From Stenogyne calaminthoides (lineage: Eukaryota; Streptophyta; Magnoliopsida; Lamiales; Lamiaceae), in assembly GCA_037126765.1 (NCBI GenBank), contig JBBCBC010000009.1, positions 27,736,870-27,800,869 on the forward strand: a DNA stretch of 64,000 nucleotides. The letters run 5' to 3'. Under the pieces are notes generated by a model that was given only the letters and a program-made list of their open reading frames with translations, made no database searches and had not been told where the DNA came from. The translations under genes were made by a program, and so were the position numbers. Of this stretch, positions 24,128 to 36,615 are shown in pieces (position 1 is the first letter of the stretch; each line of letters opens with the position of its first letter).

Positions 24128-26156
24128 TGTTGGGAGATGAATTTAATAAAGACATATGATTTTGATTAGATCCCAAAACCCCGAGTATGACATGTTCGAA
24201 ATAATCTTGATAGTTGAGTCGATTCGGTTTTAGAGTATTCGAGGATGATATCTGCAAAATGTATAGTCGTAGATATAGATCAAAGCTAGATCTCAAGATT
24301 CTCAAGAACTCAAGATGTTTTTGAAGAAATCGAGAATCAAGACTTCGGGAAATCGAGATATCAAGACTCAAGATGAAATGAGGAACTCAAGACTCAAGAT
24401 GAAGATTCATATATCGGTTAGTATATCCGTGGAAGACTCGAGAAGACGCCGAAGACTCGAAGAGCACGAAGACTCGTAAGACTCAAACACCACGATAGAA
24501 GATCAAGAATCGAAGATCAAGAATCTTTGAAGCCGCAGAATTATCAAGACTTCGATAATGTCTTGAATGCTCGATAAAACTGAATGTTCCGAGGCACCGA
24601 GAATATCTATCCAAGGATGCAATCTTGAAAAATCGCGATTCCTTAGAAAAATAGATATTTGCCAAGACATTCAAATGCGGCAAAAGGAACTAAGTCGAGT
24701 GTTGTTAAGGTTATATCAACTCGAGTTTGTAACCAAAAAAGAGCCGTTGAAGGTGTCTACCTTTAACCGGAGACAAAAGTCAAAAAAGAAGAAGACAACA
24801 TTGTACCATCTTGACACCGACAAAGGATGTGTCATTGAAAAAAGATGTCAGAAGTACAAAAGTTCCAGACTGTAAAAAGTGAAGACCGGCTACATGAAAG
24901 GCTATTGCCTAAAACGTGTTAGGGAGTTTCAAACCCTAAATATAGTCGTTCCTCACACACCATAAGAGGAAACTCACGAAGCTATCTCCTCCAACGGATA
25001 GTTTTTCAAGAGTGACCTAGGTGTATGCCTATAAATACTTGTGACTCTCTACATTATAAGGTTCACGGAAATTTGTAAGCAACTCAAGAGCTCAAACTTA
25101 TTATCATAAAAGTTAAAGCACTCAAAAAACTTAGAATTTCCCAAGTGCTTTTAAATCAAGAGAGCTCATTCCACTAAGACTAGCTTGATAAGATATATCC
25201 AAAGCTTAGTCGAGATATCCTAGCCTTTGCATTGTACTTTATTGTAAAGGATATCTCATCCTAGTTGGTAACCAACCAAGAAACCCCAAACTCTTTAGAA
25301 GGTAGTTTGAGTCTGATTGTTGGTGAGAAGAGTTGTAAAGAGTTAGTAAACTACGCGGAGTAGTCAGAAAGCTCTAGAGGTGAAGTTAGTAAGCTACAGA
25401 GGTAGTCTGAAAGCTTGTTTGTGTTTGAGTAAGTAAAATCGAGAGGTAGTCGAAAAACTCAAGGTCGGGTTGAGTAAGTAAACTACGTGGAGTAGTCAGA
25501 AAGCTCAGGGCCGAGTTGAGTAAGTAAACTACGCGAGGTAGTCAGAAAGCTCAGGAAGTGATTAGTGAATTTCTCTGAAGAGATCAAAGAGAGTGGACGT
25601 AGGAGCTTAAGTCTCTGAACCACTATAAATTGTTGTGTTGTTTATTGCTTTCTTTATCTGTGCTTAACTCTTGCATTGACTTAAATCTGAAAACATATTT
25701 TCACTGACATTTCAGGTGGAATCAATCCACTGGAAGTTGCATATAATTGAATCACAGCCTAATCACTATTCCATTCAAAGGAAGGTTTTTCAAAGAAAGC
25801 TTAAAACAAGTATAAACTAAAGGGCCAACCATTCCGCATCCGAGTAGCTAGAAACGAGATAGTTACCAAACCCGAACTTACTCTTACGAGGGTTCAATGA
25901 AGTTGGTTATCGATCCAAGCAACTCGGGATCTCTGAAAACTCGGGACTCGGTTGGGATTATCGAGGTTTTAAAAGCGACTTCGAGATCACTTTGTCTCGA
26001 TGAGACTTTGACTCGAGTGATTTGTGCTTCTCGGGACCTAATCTTCGAGGATTATCTCGACCCAAAGTGACCTCGATAAAAGAAAAGTTTTAAAAACACT
26101 GAACACGTGTATTCCCCCCCATACACGTGTAAGACTCGTTTTCACCGGGACCAACA
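24128..26156 (+). repeat. 5' LTR of SIRE element C (2029 bp)
   Basis: TGTTGGG start, CCAACA end. Contains a TATA-like cctataaatac near 25030, a tandem array at 25339-25556 and a C-run near 26114. Confidence 0.93.
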
Positions 26157-26158
26157 AG

Positions 26159-26170
26159 TGGTATCGGAGC
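26159..26170 (+). other. iMet primer binding site of element C, one base altered
   Basis: Reads tggtatcGgagc. The tRNA-iMet complement is tggtatcagagc, as in elements D and E. The change is CAG to CGG, the same type seen throughout this element. Confidence 0.8.
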
Positions 26171-26282
26171 GGTTGTTCAACTTGACCACTGCTTTGTTGA
26201 CCAAAGTTTTATTTGCTAAAAAATACTTGTGGTCTATCCGAATCGATCTTATTTGCTGAATTCTTAAAAAGACTCAGATAAA

Positions 26283-28440
26283 ATGTCTTCTAAGAAACTT
26301 CCCATGTTCTCGGGGAGAACTATGATTTATGGAGACTGAGAATGCAGGCTCACCTGTATTCCAAACATGAACGTATGTGGAGAGTGGTCTCTAAAGGACC
26401 ATTCCAATTTACTGTGGTGAATCCCAAAGGAACAGAAAATGAGAGAAACGAATCCTAGAGCAGAATTTCCTAAGTCTGATGACCAACTGACTCCTGAGGA
26501 GAGAAAGTTAGTCAATATAGACTATATTGCTAAAGACACACTATACAGTACAATTGATGATGGTGTGATGGGAATGATCTCTCAACTGCAATCTTTATGA
26601 AAAGAAATTTGGGATACACTAGGCAATGTGCCAAAGCCGCAGATCATATCAAAGAAAACAAACTTTCAGTTGCAATAGGAAAGTTTGATAGTTTTGAAAT
26701 GGAAGAAGGTGAATCAATTGACAAATTGGAAGTCAGATTTACTAGCATTATGAATGATCTAAATGCACTTGGAAAGAAATATCCACAGAGAGAAGTTGCA
26801 TTGAAAATTCTTAGAGGTCTTTCTAAGAAATGGGATATACATCCAGTGGTGATTGAAAACACCAAAAACATTAATTCAATGCCCTAGCACTGATGGCAAG
26901 GAGGTTTGAAAGACTTAATAGTCGATATGGAAAATACAAAAGCTATTACAGGAATCACAGTACGGAAAGAAACCCGATGACGGATCAACCGAGAAGAAGA
27001 AGGACACGAAAAAAATTTGAGGATCTTCATCCAAAGAGAAGGACTCCAAGTCCAGAAGAAAGTGATCGGGATGATGATGCCAACAGATGCTACAATTGCC
27101 AAAAGAAAGGTCACTTCGATATGATTGTCCGTGATCTCGAGTGCTAAGGAGAGAAGAGAAAGGCAAGCTAAAAAAGAGACGGGAAGTTCTCTAGCAAAAA
27201 AAGGCCATGGTTGCGAAGAAGAAGAACATTACGAGGAGGGATCTAGCTCTTGGATGAGATATTCTCGAACGAAAGAAAGTGATGACATTTGTCGATGGCC
27301 ATTGAGGAGGTAAACTCTTCTTTCTCTGTTGTTGCTCCTACACTAGCACAAGAGTTGTCAAGTTCAACTTAAAACAATCAATTTGGTGATGGATTCTTTT
27401 GAGAATCTAATGAAGGACTATCTTTGTTTTTACAAGAACTCGCTAAATGAAACTCAAGAGCAAAATAAGGAATCAAAATTTGAAAATCTAAAATGGAAAG
27501 ACTCTAGCAAAACCGAAATCACTTCTCAATTAATGGGAGCTCTTGATGAACTGGATGTTACGAAAGTACAACTCTCGAAGAAAGAGAAGTTGATAGTGAC
27601 CCTAACCGAAAAGCTAAAAATCCATAGAAGAAATCCACTGAAGAAATTCAACTAAAGCATGAAACTCTACTAAGTTCAATGACCTAACTCTATTGAATCT
27701 GCATCTAAAGTAATAGATGAAATTGAGTTACCAGAGATCTGCCACTATAAAATGTCTGGATTGAGATACATTCCGAGGAACCTCAGTCATCTGAATCTTT
27801 GCATCAAGCAAAGAAGAAAACAATCTTTGTAAAACCCGTAGCACCTAACTTCAAGGAAAAATGACCCAAGGTTTAGACAAGGGAAAAACCCAATTTGATC
27901 GGGAATGATCGGTAGGAAAGCCCAAACCTTAGGTGAAGGCTAGAAAACCCGAGCACTCGATTGGAAAATTTCGAGCAAGTACTTCAAAGCCTCAGCTAAG
28001 AATGCAAACTGAAAGGTTCTCAGATCAACCATCGAGAGGAATCTTCAAGAGAAAACACTCAATCGAGACATTCTCAATCAAGAGACCAAGTCCTCGATAT
28101 CTTGAAAAGACCCAAATTTCAAAAGATCTGAACAACCCGAACCCCCACTTGCCTAAAGGTAAAGGTTATCTAAACCCGAGTCAACAAAGATTTAGACCGG
28201 CTGCACAGAAGCCAAAGCAAATGAACAAAAGGCATGAACCAAAGAAAAATTCAAAAGCCCATGTTCATGCTAAGGCTAGCACTCATACACAGGAAACTGC
28301 TAAGGCACCCAGAGTAGTGAATGTGTATGTTGATGTTTATGGAAGATAAATTATCCACTCTAAAGTGATTAGAGTTGTCAGGCAGATTTGGATTCCGAAA
28401 GGTACAGCTAACCTTATAGGACCCTATACAAATTGGGTAC
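26283..28440 (+). pseudogene. gag: gag of SIRE element C, frameshifted
   Basis: Capsid/nucleocapsid precursor. The ATG at 26283 opens MSSKKLPMFS, followed in shifted frames by a YDLWRLRMQAHL-type segment and ERMWRVV. Gag core fragments: 26597-26887 (KFDSFEMEEGESI, ALKILRGLSKKWD) and 26893-27147. The CCHC zinc knuckle starts CYNCQKKGH (27088-27114) but its last cysteine is out of frame because of an indel after cacttc. Later pieces (27383-27655, 27933-28349) are polar, the second rich in K/R/P. Several breaks coincide with expected CAG/CTG sites, so the true gene may be less damaged than it looks. Confidence 0.82.
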
Positions 28441-28508
28441 CTAAAAATTGATCTATTTTTTTAGGGAGGAAAACAAGGGCACCGATTATTAAAGATCACA
28501 TAGAACTG

Positions 28509-29560
28509 ATGAGCAGAGATGAAAAAGCCCCTGATGTATGGTATCTTGACAGTGGATGTTCAAGACATATGACAGGATTCAAGAAGATACTCAGTGACTA
28601 TGTTGAACAAAGAGGCCCTCAGATCACTTTTGGAGATAACTCCAAGGGACAAACTGAAGGATATGGAACTTTGGATATCGACTCAGTTCATATCCATGGT
28701 GTTTCATATGTATCTGGATTGAAGCATAACTTGCTTTCAATAAGCCAATTATGTGATAAAGGTTTTAATGTTGAGTTCTCTAAGAACTTATGTTTTGTGA
28801 AAGATGATACAACACAGAAAATATTACTGACTGGTACTAGAAAAGGAAATGTGTATCTTGCTGATTGGAGTTCAACTCCTAAAGATACATGTTTGGTTGC
28901 TAAAAGTTCCATAGATACTAGTTGGTTATGGCATAAAAGAATGAATCACCTAAATTTCAAAACCCTGAATAAACTTGCAAGATTAGATCTTGTGAGAGGG
29001 TTGCCTAATGAAGTGTTAAGTAAGGAACATATTTGTGATGCGTGTCAGAAAGGAAAACAAATTAGAGCATCATTTAAGAGCAAAGTAGATGTTTCTACTG
29101 AAAGAATAATTCAGTTACTGCATATGAATCTTTTTGGTCCTATAACTCCAGTAAGCACCAATGGCAGGAAATACACACTAGTAGTAGTTGATGACTACTT
29201 AAGATATACTTGGGTCATATTCTTACTCAGTAAGAAAGAGACTTCGAATAAAAAGCGCGAAATTCTTGAAAAGGCTCGATATTGAGAAAAATCGAGTGTG
29301 GTCAAAATCGAATCGACAAAGGAACTAAATTTATAAATCATATCATATCGATTATTGTGCGACAAATTGAATTACTCATGAAACATCACCGCAAAGGACC
29401 CCTCAACAAAATGGTGTTCTTTGAAAGAAGGAATAGGACTCACGAAAAGAAGGCTGCAAGGACAATGATAGTTGAAGGCGATATTCCTAAAAAGTTTTTG
29501 AATTTGAAGTTGTCAACACCGTGCTGCTACTCTCGGAAACAGATCCATCTTGACTAAGAG
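28509..29560 (+). pseudogene. pol: Protease and integrase N-terminal region of SIRE element C
   Basis: Open from 28509 to 29285. The protease active site WYLDSGCS has its D-S-G at 28548-28556. GAG-pre-integrase and zinc-binding motifs follow: WLWHKRMNH (H-x4-H) and HICDACQKGKQ (C-x2-C). The catalytic core starts with a VVVDDYLRYTWV-type segment near 29186; the expected first catalytic D region reads MNLFGP. After about 29240 frames break repeatedly; fragments to 29560 (near 29400, PLNKMVFFERRNRT) recall the 'QQNGVVERKNRT' end of the copia core. The broken part has few CAG/CTG triplets compared with the intact part. Confidence 0.85.
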
Positions 29561-30399
29561 TCAAGGCAAAACACCTTATGAGCTTTGGAATGAAAGGAAG
29601 CCTCTTGTTTTCTTCTTTTCGTGTTTTGGTTGCAAGTGTTTCATACACAATAATGGTAAAGATCGGTTGAAAACATTTGATAGTAAAAGGCGATGAAGGA
29701 ATATTCTTAGGATATTCTTAAGTCGATAAAAGCTTTCGAGTTTACAAGCTGTAGGACTCTTATTGTGGAGGAAACACCTCATGTTGTTTTTGATGAATCT
29801 ACTTGTGTTCGGAAGAAACATGAATATGATCTTGAATGAACTGACCAAGAGGATCACCAAATTAAGCTGAAAAAAGAATGACAAATCATCCAATTGAACA
29901 CGAAAAGAAGAAGAAGTCACCACTATCAATGATTGGAGTGACTCGGACTCGAATAAAGAAGTTCGGGATGAAACTTCGGGATGGTGAGACTCAGGAAAGC
30001 CAACACACCAAAGGTGACCAATCTGAACAAACACCAGTTCAGACTCAGGTATGTGATGCCAATGAAGATGTGGTCACAGCTGAGGCAAATTCTGAATCTA
30101 TCAACCAAAGGGGACAAATGTCTCTGACAATGTCCTGAATATAATTTTCCCTGAGGAAGATGATTCCCTTTCTCCTTTTCTGGTTGTTCCTGAGTTTACT
30201 GAATTAACTAAACCTAACATTTCAAATGTTGAGGATACTGCTGAAGGGGGAACATCAAGAAGGAAATGGTTAGATAGTCATCCTACAAGTCAGATTGTGG
30301 GTGATCTAACTGAAGGTGTTAAAACAAGAAGGTTCCATGGTGAGAGTGCACTATTCTGCTGCTTCCTATCAGAGAAAAAGAACCTAATGAGATTGGTGA

Positions 30400-31870
30400 A
30401 GCTCTACAAGATTCTCATTGGATTCTTCTTTATGCAAGATGAAATGAATCAATTCTCAAGAAATGAAGTATGGGAGCTAGTAGATAGACTGAAAAAGACA
30501 CAATGTCATTGGAACCAAGTGGGTTTTTAAGAATAAAAGAGATGAAAACAACAACATTGTAAGAAATAAGGCAAGGCTAGTTGCACAAGGTTATTCCCAA
30601 GAAGAAGGCTTGGATTATGATGAAACCTTTGCACCTGTTGCAAGACTAGAAGCCATCAGATTGTTTCTTGCATATCTTTGCCCACATGAAGTTCCACGAT
30701 CTATCAAATGGATGTGAAAAGTGCATTTCGAGCGGTGTGCTTAAAGAAGAGGTTTATGTGGAACAACCTCACGGTTTCAAAACAGAATGACCAAGTTCTG
30801 AGCTTCGGAAAAAAGCTTTGTATGGTCTTAAGCAAGCACCGAGCATGGTATGATACTCTTTTTCTCGGTTTCTTCTTGACCATGGTTTTGTCAAAGGAAC
30901 TGTTGATAGAACTCTGTTCGGGGATAGAAGATGGGGAAGATATCTTCTTGGTTCAAGATATATGTTGATGATATCATTTTGGATCTCCAAACCATCGGTA
31001 TGTGAAAAGTTTTCAACAATGATGAAAGGTAAGTTTGAGATGTCAATGATGGGAGAGATGAATTTCTTTCTAGGTCTTCAAGTGAAACAATCAAAGGAAG
31101 GAATATTCATCAATCGAGGCAAAAGTACACCGTAGATCCGATTGCCAAATATGGTGTACGACTTGCAATGCGATTAGGATTCCTATGAATACTAACTACA
31201 AGATGGATCCCGATTACAAGGCAAATCGGTGAGTCATCTTTTGATTATAGAGGAATCATTGGATCATTGCTCTATCTCACCGACAAGTAGGCCGATATAA
31301 CATTTCTTTGTTGGGATATGTGCAAGATACCAAGCTAATCCTAAAATAGTCATATGGAGGTTTGCCAAAAAGATCTTGAAGTATCTTAAGGCACGATGAA
31401 TAGAGGATTATGGTATCCAAATGATGATAACCTTGAATTAACGGTTTACTTTCGATCTTTGATTATGGAGGTTCTTGAGGATTGACGGGAAGTCCACTCT
31501 TTGGAACTTGTCAATTTCTAGGAAGTAAGCTAATATCTTGGTTTTCGAAGAAAGCAGGACCTCGATAGCAACCATCTTCTTGAAAATTTGAATACATGGC
31601 TGCGAGGAAGGCTGCGTGGCTTTCGATTCTTTGGTTCGGATAACAATTAAGGGATTATAAAGTTGTAGCCAATGAAGTACCAATATTTTGTGACAATAAT
31701 AGTGCCATTGCTATTTCACAAAATCCGTATTGCACACCGATGCAAGCATGTGGATATCGACATCACTTCATCGGAGATCATGTCGAGAAAAAGGACATAA
31801 GGATGGAAAAAATTCATCTTGATAAGCGGTCGATATCTTGACTAAACCTTTGGGTTGAATCAAGATTTCG
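30400..31870 (+). pseudogene. pol: Reverse transcriptase and RNase H of SIRE element C
   Basis: RT fragments in order: EMNQFSRNEVWELV (30440-30485); then in other frames WVFKN, KARLVAQGYSQEEGLDYDETFAPVARLEAIR (30530-30665); YQMDVKSAF (30700); YVDD at 30961-30972. RNase H/linker pieces run from 31070, ending near ADILTKPL-like sequence at about 31834-31855. The whole stretch 31000-31870 has no long open frame. Confidence 0.85.
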
Positions 31871-32530
31871 GGAACTTTCGATTGAATTAGGGATGTTAGA
31901 TCCAGGTGTGTAGAGTAAATCTGAAAAATTGAAGGTTTTCAGATGCATGAAGTTTTCTTAGAATTCTCTTGAAACTTCGGGGATAAAATGAAAATACTAA
32001 AACGAGTCTCGAAAACTCGATTCTTGAAGGTCGATTACTTTCGAATATCTTGAACCCATTCAATTACTCGATATCATCTTGACATTTTATCAAAGTCAAT
32101 ACTCAGTAAGACTGATAGAGGGAAATTAGTCTTAAGAAGTAATGACTCATGCGACTCATTTATTGCTTAAGTGAAGCTCAGTAATCATTTGCAATTAATA
32201 CAAAACACCTAAGGAATGTTTTTGGGCGGGATCTTTTGAAATTCCGAAGAAGGTCAACAGTCATTTAATGCTCTGTTACATTTAATGACCAATGAGGTAA
32301 TATTGGCGGCTTACTTTTCGGGAATCGACCTTTCGCATACCCGATTAATTGGCGATTAATCTCAACCGTTGCTTTTCACCTAACCAACGCGAATTCCCAC
32401 GATCTCGAAACTATATATTCCTCAAGAAGCCATTCAAACCAAATTTTATCAAACCCTTCGTTCCCAAAATCCTCTGCAAGAAAATCCCCTTTGCCCAGAA
32501 AACTTAAACCCTAAATCTTTAATCTCTCAA

Positions 32531-35500
32531 ATGGCTCCTACCGTTTTCGACAAATTAGCCGAAACCAATAAACCTTGGTGCGAGTTCGTTATCTCGCTCG
32601 ATAGCAAAACCAACTCTAAACCAGAAGAGGAGGCTCTCCATTTGATCCGTTTGGCCAAGCTCACCAATCTAAATGCAAAAACCGATTTTACCAAGAATAC
32701 GCGAAAGAGGTAATCGAGTTTATCTGTAATATGAAAATAGATGAAGAGGATGGTATACATTCCGAGATTACTGTATCATATTTAGAACACTCGTCTAAAT
32801 ACATCGACTTTGAAAGGGAATTGTATATAATTCCGAAGAATTTAAATGATGTTTTTGAGCTTTGTGATAGAGGAGAGGATCCTGTTGTGTATATATATTT
32901 GGGTAGAGAAGCGGGGAGTTTTTAGATAGGATTCTTTGAGAATCTGTAAAATTTGAGGCTACACTGCATAAGAGGCATTTGAAGCCACAATATAGAGTTT
33001 TGTTGGATATTGTGAGCAAATGCATCATGAGTCATTCGAGGAGTTTTGAGCAGATTAGTACCCCGAAGCTCCGATTAATGGCGACGATCGAGGCTTCACC
33101 CACCACCGACTTCAACTGGCTCAGATTCTTGATTCAGATGGTGAGTGAGCAAGCCAAGGTCATAAAAAGGGAGAAGGATGGGGCAATATCTATCAAAGGC
33201 AAGATCCACCATGCCACCAAAATTGCATTTATTTTGGAGATGTGCAGAGAGGAGGAGGACATCTTCGCCATTTGACCCCATTTCCCAAGTCCAAAGTGAT
33301 GTTCAAGCCCATTCTTTGGGAAGAGGACTATTAAGGGAAAGAAAAGAAGAAAGTGGAATCACCAATTGCGGCCGCTTTGAAAAAAACCCAACAAACCGGG
33401 GGGAGGTTTTGTTGGATGCCAAAAAAGAAGCGGGGGTGAGAAGTTGAAGAAGCGAAAAACCCTTGCTCCAAAGCGCAAAAGATGGTGGTTCTCACCGATG
33501 AAGATGAAGAGAGTGAGACGAGAGGAGATTCACCTGAGAGCCAAGTTTTGTCGAAAATCGCCTTTTACTCGTATTAGCTCGAGAGCAATCTCAAAAGGCA
33601 AATGATCAAACCGAGGAGCAAGTCTTCTCTGAGGTTCTTGAGACTTCGCTTAACTCTCGATAAATTTTTTCTCGGGGAATTTTTTCAAGGACCTCGAGAC
33701 CTCGAAAAATGTTCGATTCCATCTGAGGATGTGGCGGCTCAGACCACAGAAGATGCTCAGATTCCTGCTGAGGAAGTGCCCGTTCAGTTCTCAGAGCAAA
33801 CTGAAAATCCCATTTGAGGCGCCTACTCGGACCTCGAGCCAAGCCGATTCAAACGAGGAGCGGCCCCGCCCAAACCTCGAGTTCTTTGAGCCTCGAAGCA
33901 AGTGAATTTTGATGAGCTCTGAATGAGCTCTTAGTAGATCTTTGTGATTTTCCAACCCGAACACGAGAGCCCGATGCTCAAGAAAGGTGAAATTCGAAGA
34001 AACCGAGTGGAGGGAGCAAAGGAACGGTTCATCCTTGATCGCTACCACGAGCTCACTCATATCCCGATCCGCAAGATATCTTCTTGATTAAGGTTGACGG
34101 TTTTCATCCTCAATCATACTCTTCCAAAGATGCTTAACATTGATGCATTCAGAGGGGAAGACTGGTGGAATGAGAAGACAGCCTTCCCGATTCTCGTGAT
34201 TCAGAAAAAGACAAAGCTCATGATGAAAATTTCCGATTTTGATGAAATTTAGTTCGAAGAAGATCATTTGAGAGGAGAGCTACTGGTCGTTGGTGCCCTA
34301 GCGGCAGAGACAAATCTCAAGATAGGGACCAACAGGAGATCTTTGAGGATCGATCTCGGATGGAAAAGGAAACTCCTTGTGTTGATCAACTTTGAAATCA
34401 TTCAACCTCGACCGGCTAAGACTCTTGGTACCTTTTGGCACTATTAAAAATTATGCCAAAGTTACTAAAGTTTCTATCTTTAACTCTGAATTGTCTGATG
34501 TACAGACTGAGGCTCAGTTAGAGACTGGAGCTCAGGATGAAGCTGATACTCAGGTGCAGACCGACCCTCAGGTTGTGTCTGAACCTCAGGATGATCAATC
34601 AGCACAGAAGGTGCAAAATGTTCCTGAGATCGACCTCACTCCCATAGTGGAGAAGCTTGACAAGGTTGAGTCAATGCTGAACAAGATCACTCAGATGGAA
34701 GAGACATTGGCCAGCCAAGCTCAGAAGATGGAGAATCTGAGTTCATCTTCAGATCTGGTGCAACTTCGAGACACTCTGACCTCAAAGATGACCTCCATGG
34801 AAGACAAGCTGAATGAGAAGCTGGAGGGAGTCAAATTTGAAATTTGAAAGTCTTGAACTTAAATGTAAGCACCATGAGAGAACTGAGTTTCTAGAGGTGA
34901 AATTGACAGAGAAGAACGAAGTGCTAATCAAGTCTGCTGTTGAAGAAATGAGCTCAATGCTCATGACCAAGATGACAGAGATGTTTAAAGATGCTCTCTC
35001 TGGCCAGTTTACCCATCTTTCTGAAGAATTCTCTATGGCAAAGAACCACCTCAGGAGGCTAGAAGATGAACAGGATCAGTTAGCAGGAGAGGTGCGATGT
35101 GTAAGCAAAGAGCAATACCATATGGACAACACTCTCTAGGCTTCTTCCAAATTACGGTGCCAAGAAGGGGGAAAGGCCAGGTGAAGACCTCAGGAAGTTA
35201 TTGGCACGTACTTTGGAGAAAAAAGCGCAAAAGGAAGCTGAAATTAATATCCTATCTAAAGCCTTGAAGGAAGTCGAAGCTACTGACAAGATGAAGTTCA
35301 GTAAGGTGGAGAAGTCGATCTACACTCAGGTTTTTGAAGAAACCATGCTTGATGTTGCAAGAGAGAAACTGAGTGATAGAGCTAAGGTTGGAACAAGCCA
35401 GGCTGATGCTGAATTGCCTATGAAGAGGAAAGCCTTGGGCATTGCTGAACCTGAGAGCAAGCGTGCTAAGGCTTCTAAGCCAGTGCAAAGAAAGTTGGTT

Positions 35501-36160
35501 GAAGAATTAGAAGAGTCTGCAGGTCAACCTTAGAGAAAAGTCTTCAACACAAGGAATGCTCTGAAGACACTCCAGATAGAACAAGCAAAGAAAAGCTTTT
35601 TTGGTCTCGGGCGTGCTCAGAATCGAAGAAAAAAGGTGAAGAAGAGCAGAAACGAAGGAGTGGATACAAAAAGTTTGCGAGCAAACGGAGAGAGACATCA
35701 AAAGCACAGAAATGGCCACACGTTGACAAATGGATGCCCATCCAATTCAACGATAGTTGGGAAGAGGTCAAGAGAACCTTCTGGTTCTACTATGATGTGC
35801 TCAGGGAATGGAAAGGAGAAAGCTCAGATCCAAATGAAGCATTTATTGAATATCTCCTAACCTTCTATCCTAAATATCTCCAAAGCTGGATAAACCTTGG
35901 GGATGAAGGAAAGGTGCAGATAGTAGCCCCCGGTCCATATACCTACCCTCCTCCAAGACTTGGTAATGGCTTGGTGAATGAAAAAGCCATTACTCAAGAA
36001 ATATCTCAGTATGCTGCACAGTTAGGTTTGACAGGGAACCGTCCGGATATCATCAAGGAAAGAAATGCAATTTGAAGAAGAGGTATTTTGGAATGTTCAA
36101 CTTTGGAGGTGCCCAACCGATGAAGTTGAAGAAGATCTGGCGAAGAAGCGGAAAGACTAA
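32531..36160 (+). pseudogene. Third ORF of SIRE element C (accessory, env-position)
   Basis: Starts MAPTVFDKLAETNKPW at 32531, about 660 bp after the end of pol, and continues in fragments: a segment rich in acidic and aromatic residues (32731-32925), a segment with TTDFNWLRFLIQMV (33090-33150), an acidic E/Q/P-rich region (34480-34640), a coiled coil (34640-35140; runs of M-E-K-L-x-E), then EEVKRTFWFYYDVLREW and TFYPKYLQSWINLGDEG near 35760-35910, and a basic end. If uninterrupted it would exceed 1,000 residues. Position and size match the env-like ORF of Sireviruses, but no signal peptide or membrane helix is visible, so an envelope function is not supported. Function unknown. Confidence 0.65.
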
Positions 36161-36615
36161 AGAGCCAAATCAAGACCAAAGATCAAGACTTACTCAAAGA
36201 CACTTGTAATTTTTCTATCTTTTTGTCTTTTATTTTTGTTTCTGATAAAACTCATTGTAAGCTGTAAACTCAAAAATCATCATCAATGAAGCTTTATCAT
36301 TTGTGCTCAAAAGATAATATCTCATTATCTTATTTACATGTCTTTTACTTTTGATATGCTGAATGATGTCTCTGAATTAATTGTTTATGGGAAATTGTTT
36401 ATTAAGTATTTGGTGATGAATCCTTTGAGAGATTCATTACTGAAGAAATTGTTGAATGATTAATTGTCGGGAGATTCTCAGAAATTGTTGGGAGATTCTC
36501 TGTTCAGGAAATTATTGGAGACATAACCAATCTTGTAATAGGATTAACTGAAACCTGAGTTTAGGTTGTATGGTTGTAACAAGATAGGTTTTGACATCAT
36601 CAAAAAGGGGGAAAT

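Noticed and set aside
32531..36160. Calling the third ORF an envelope gene
   Set aside because: Only its position suggests it; no signal peptide, membrane helix or env motif is visible.
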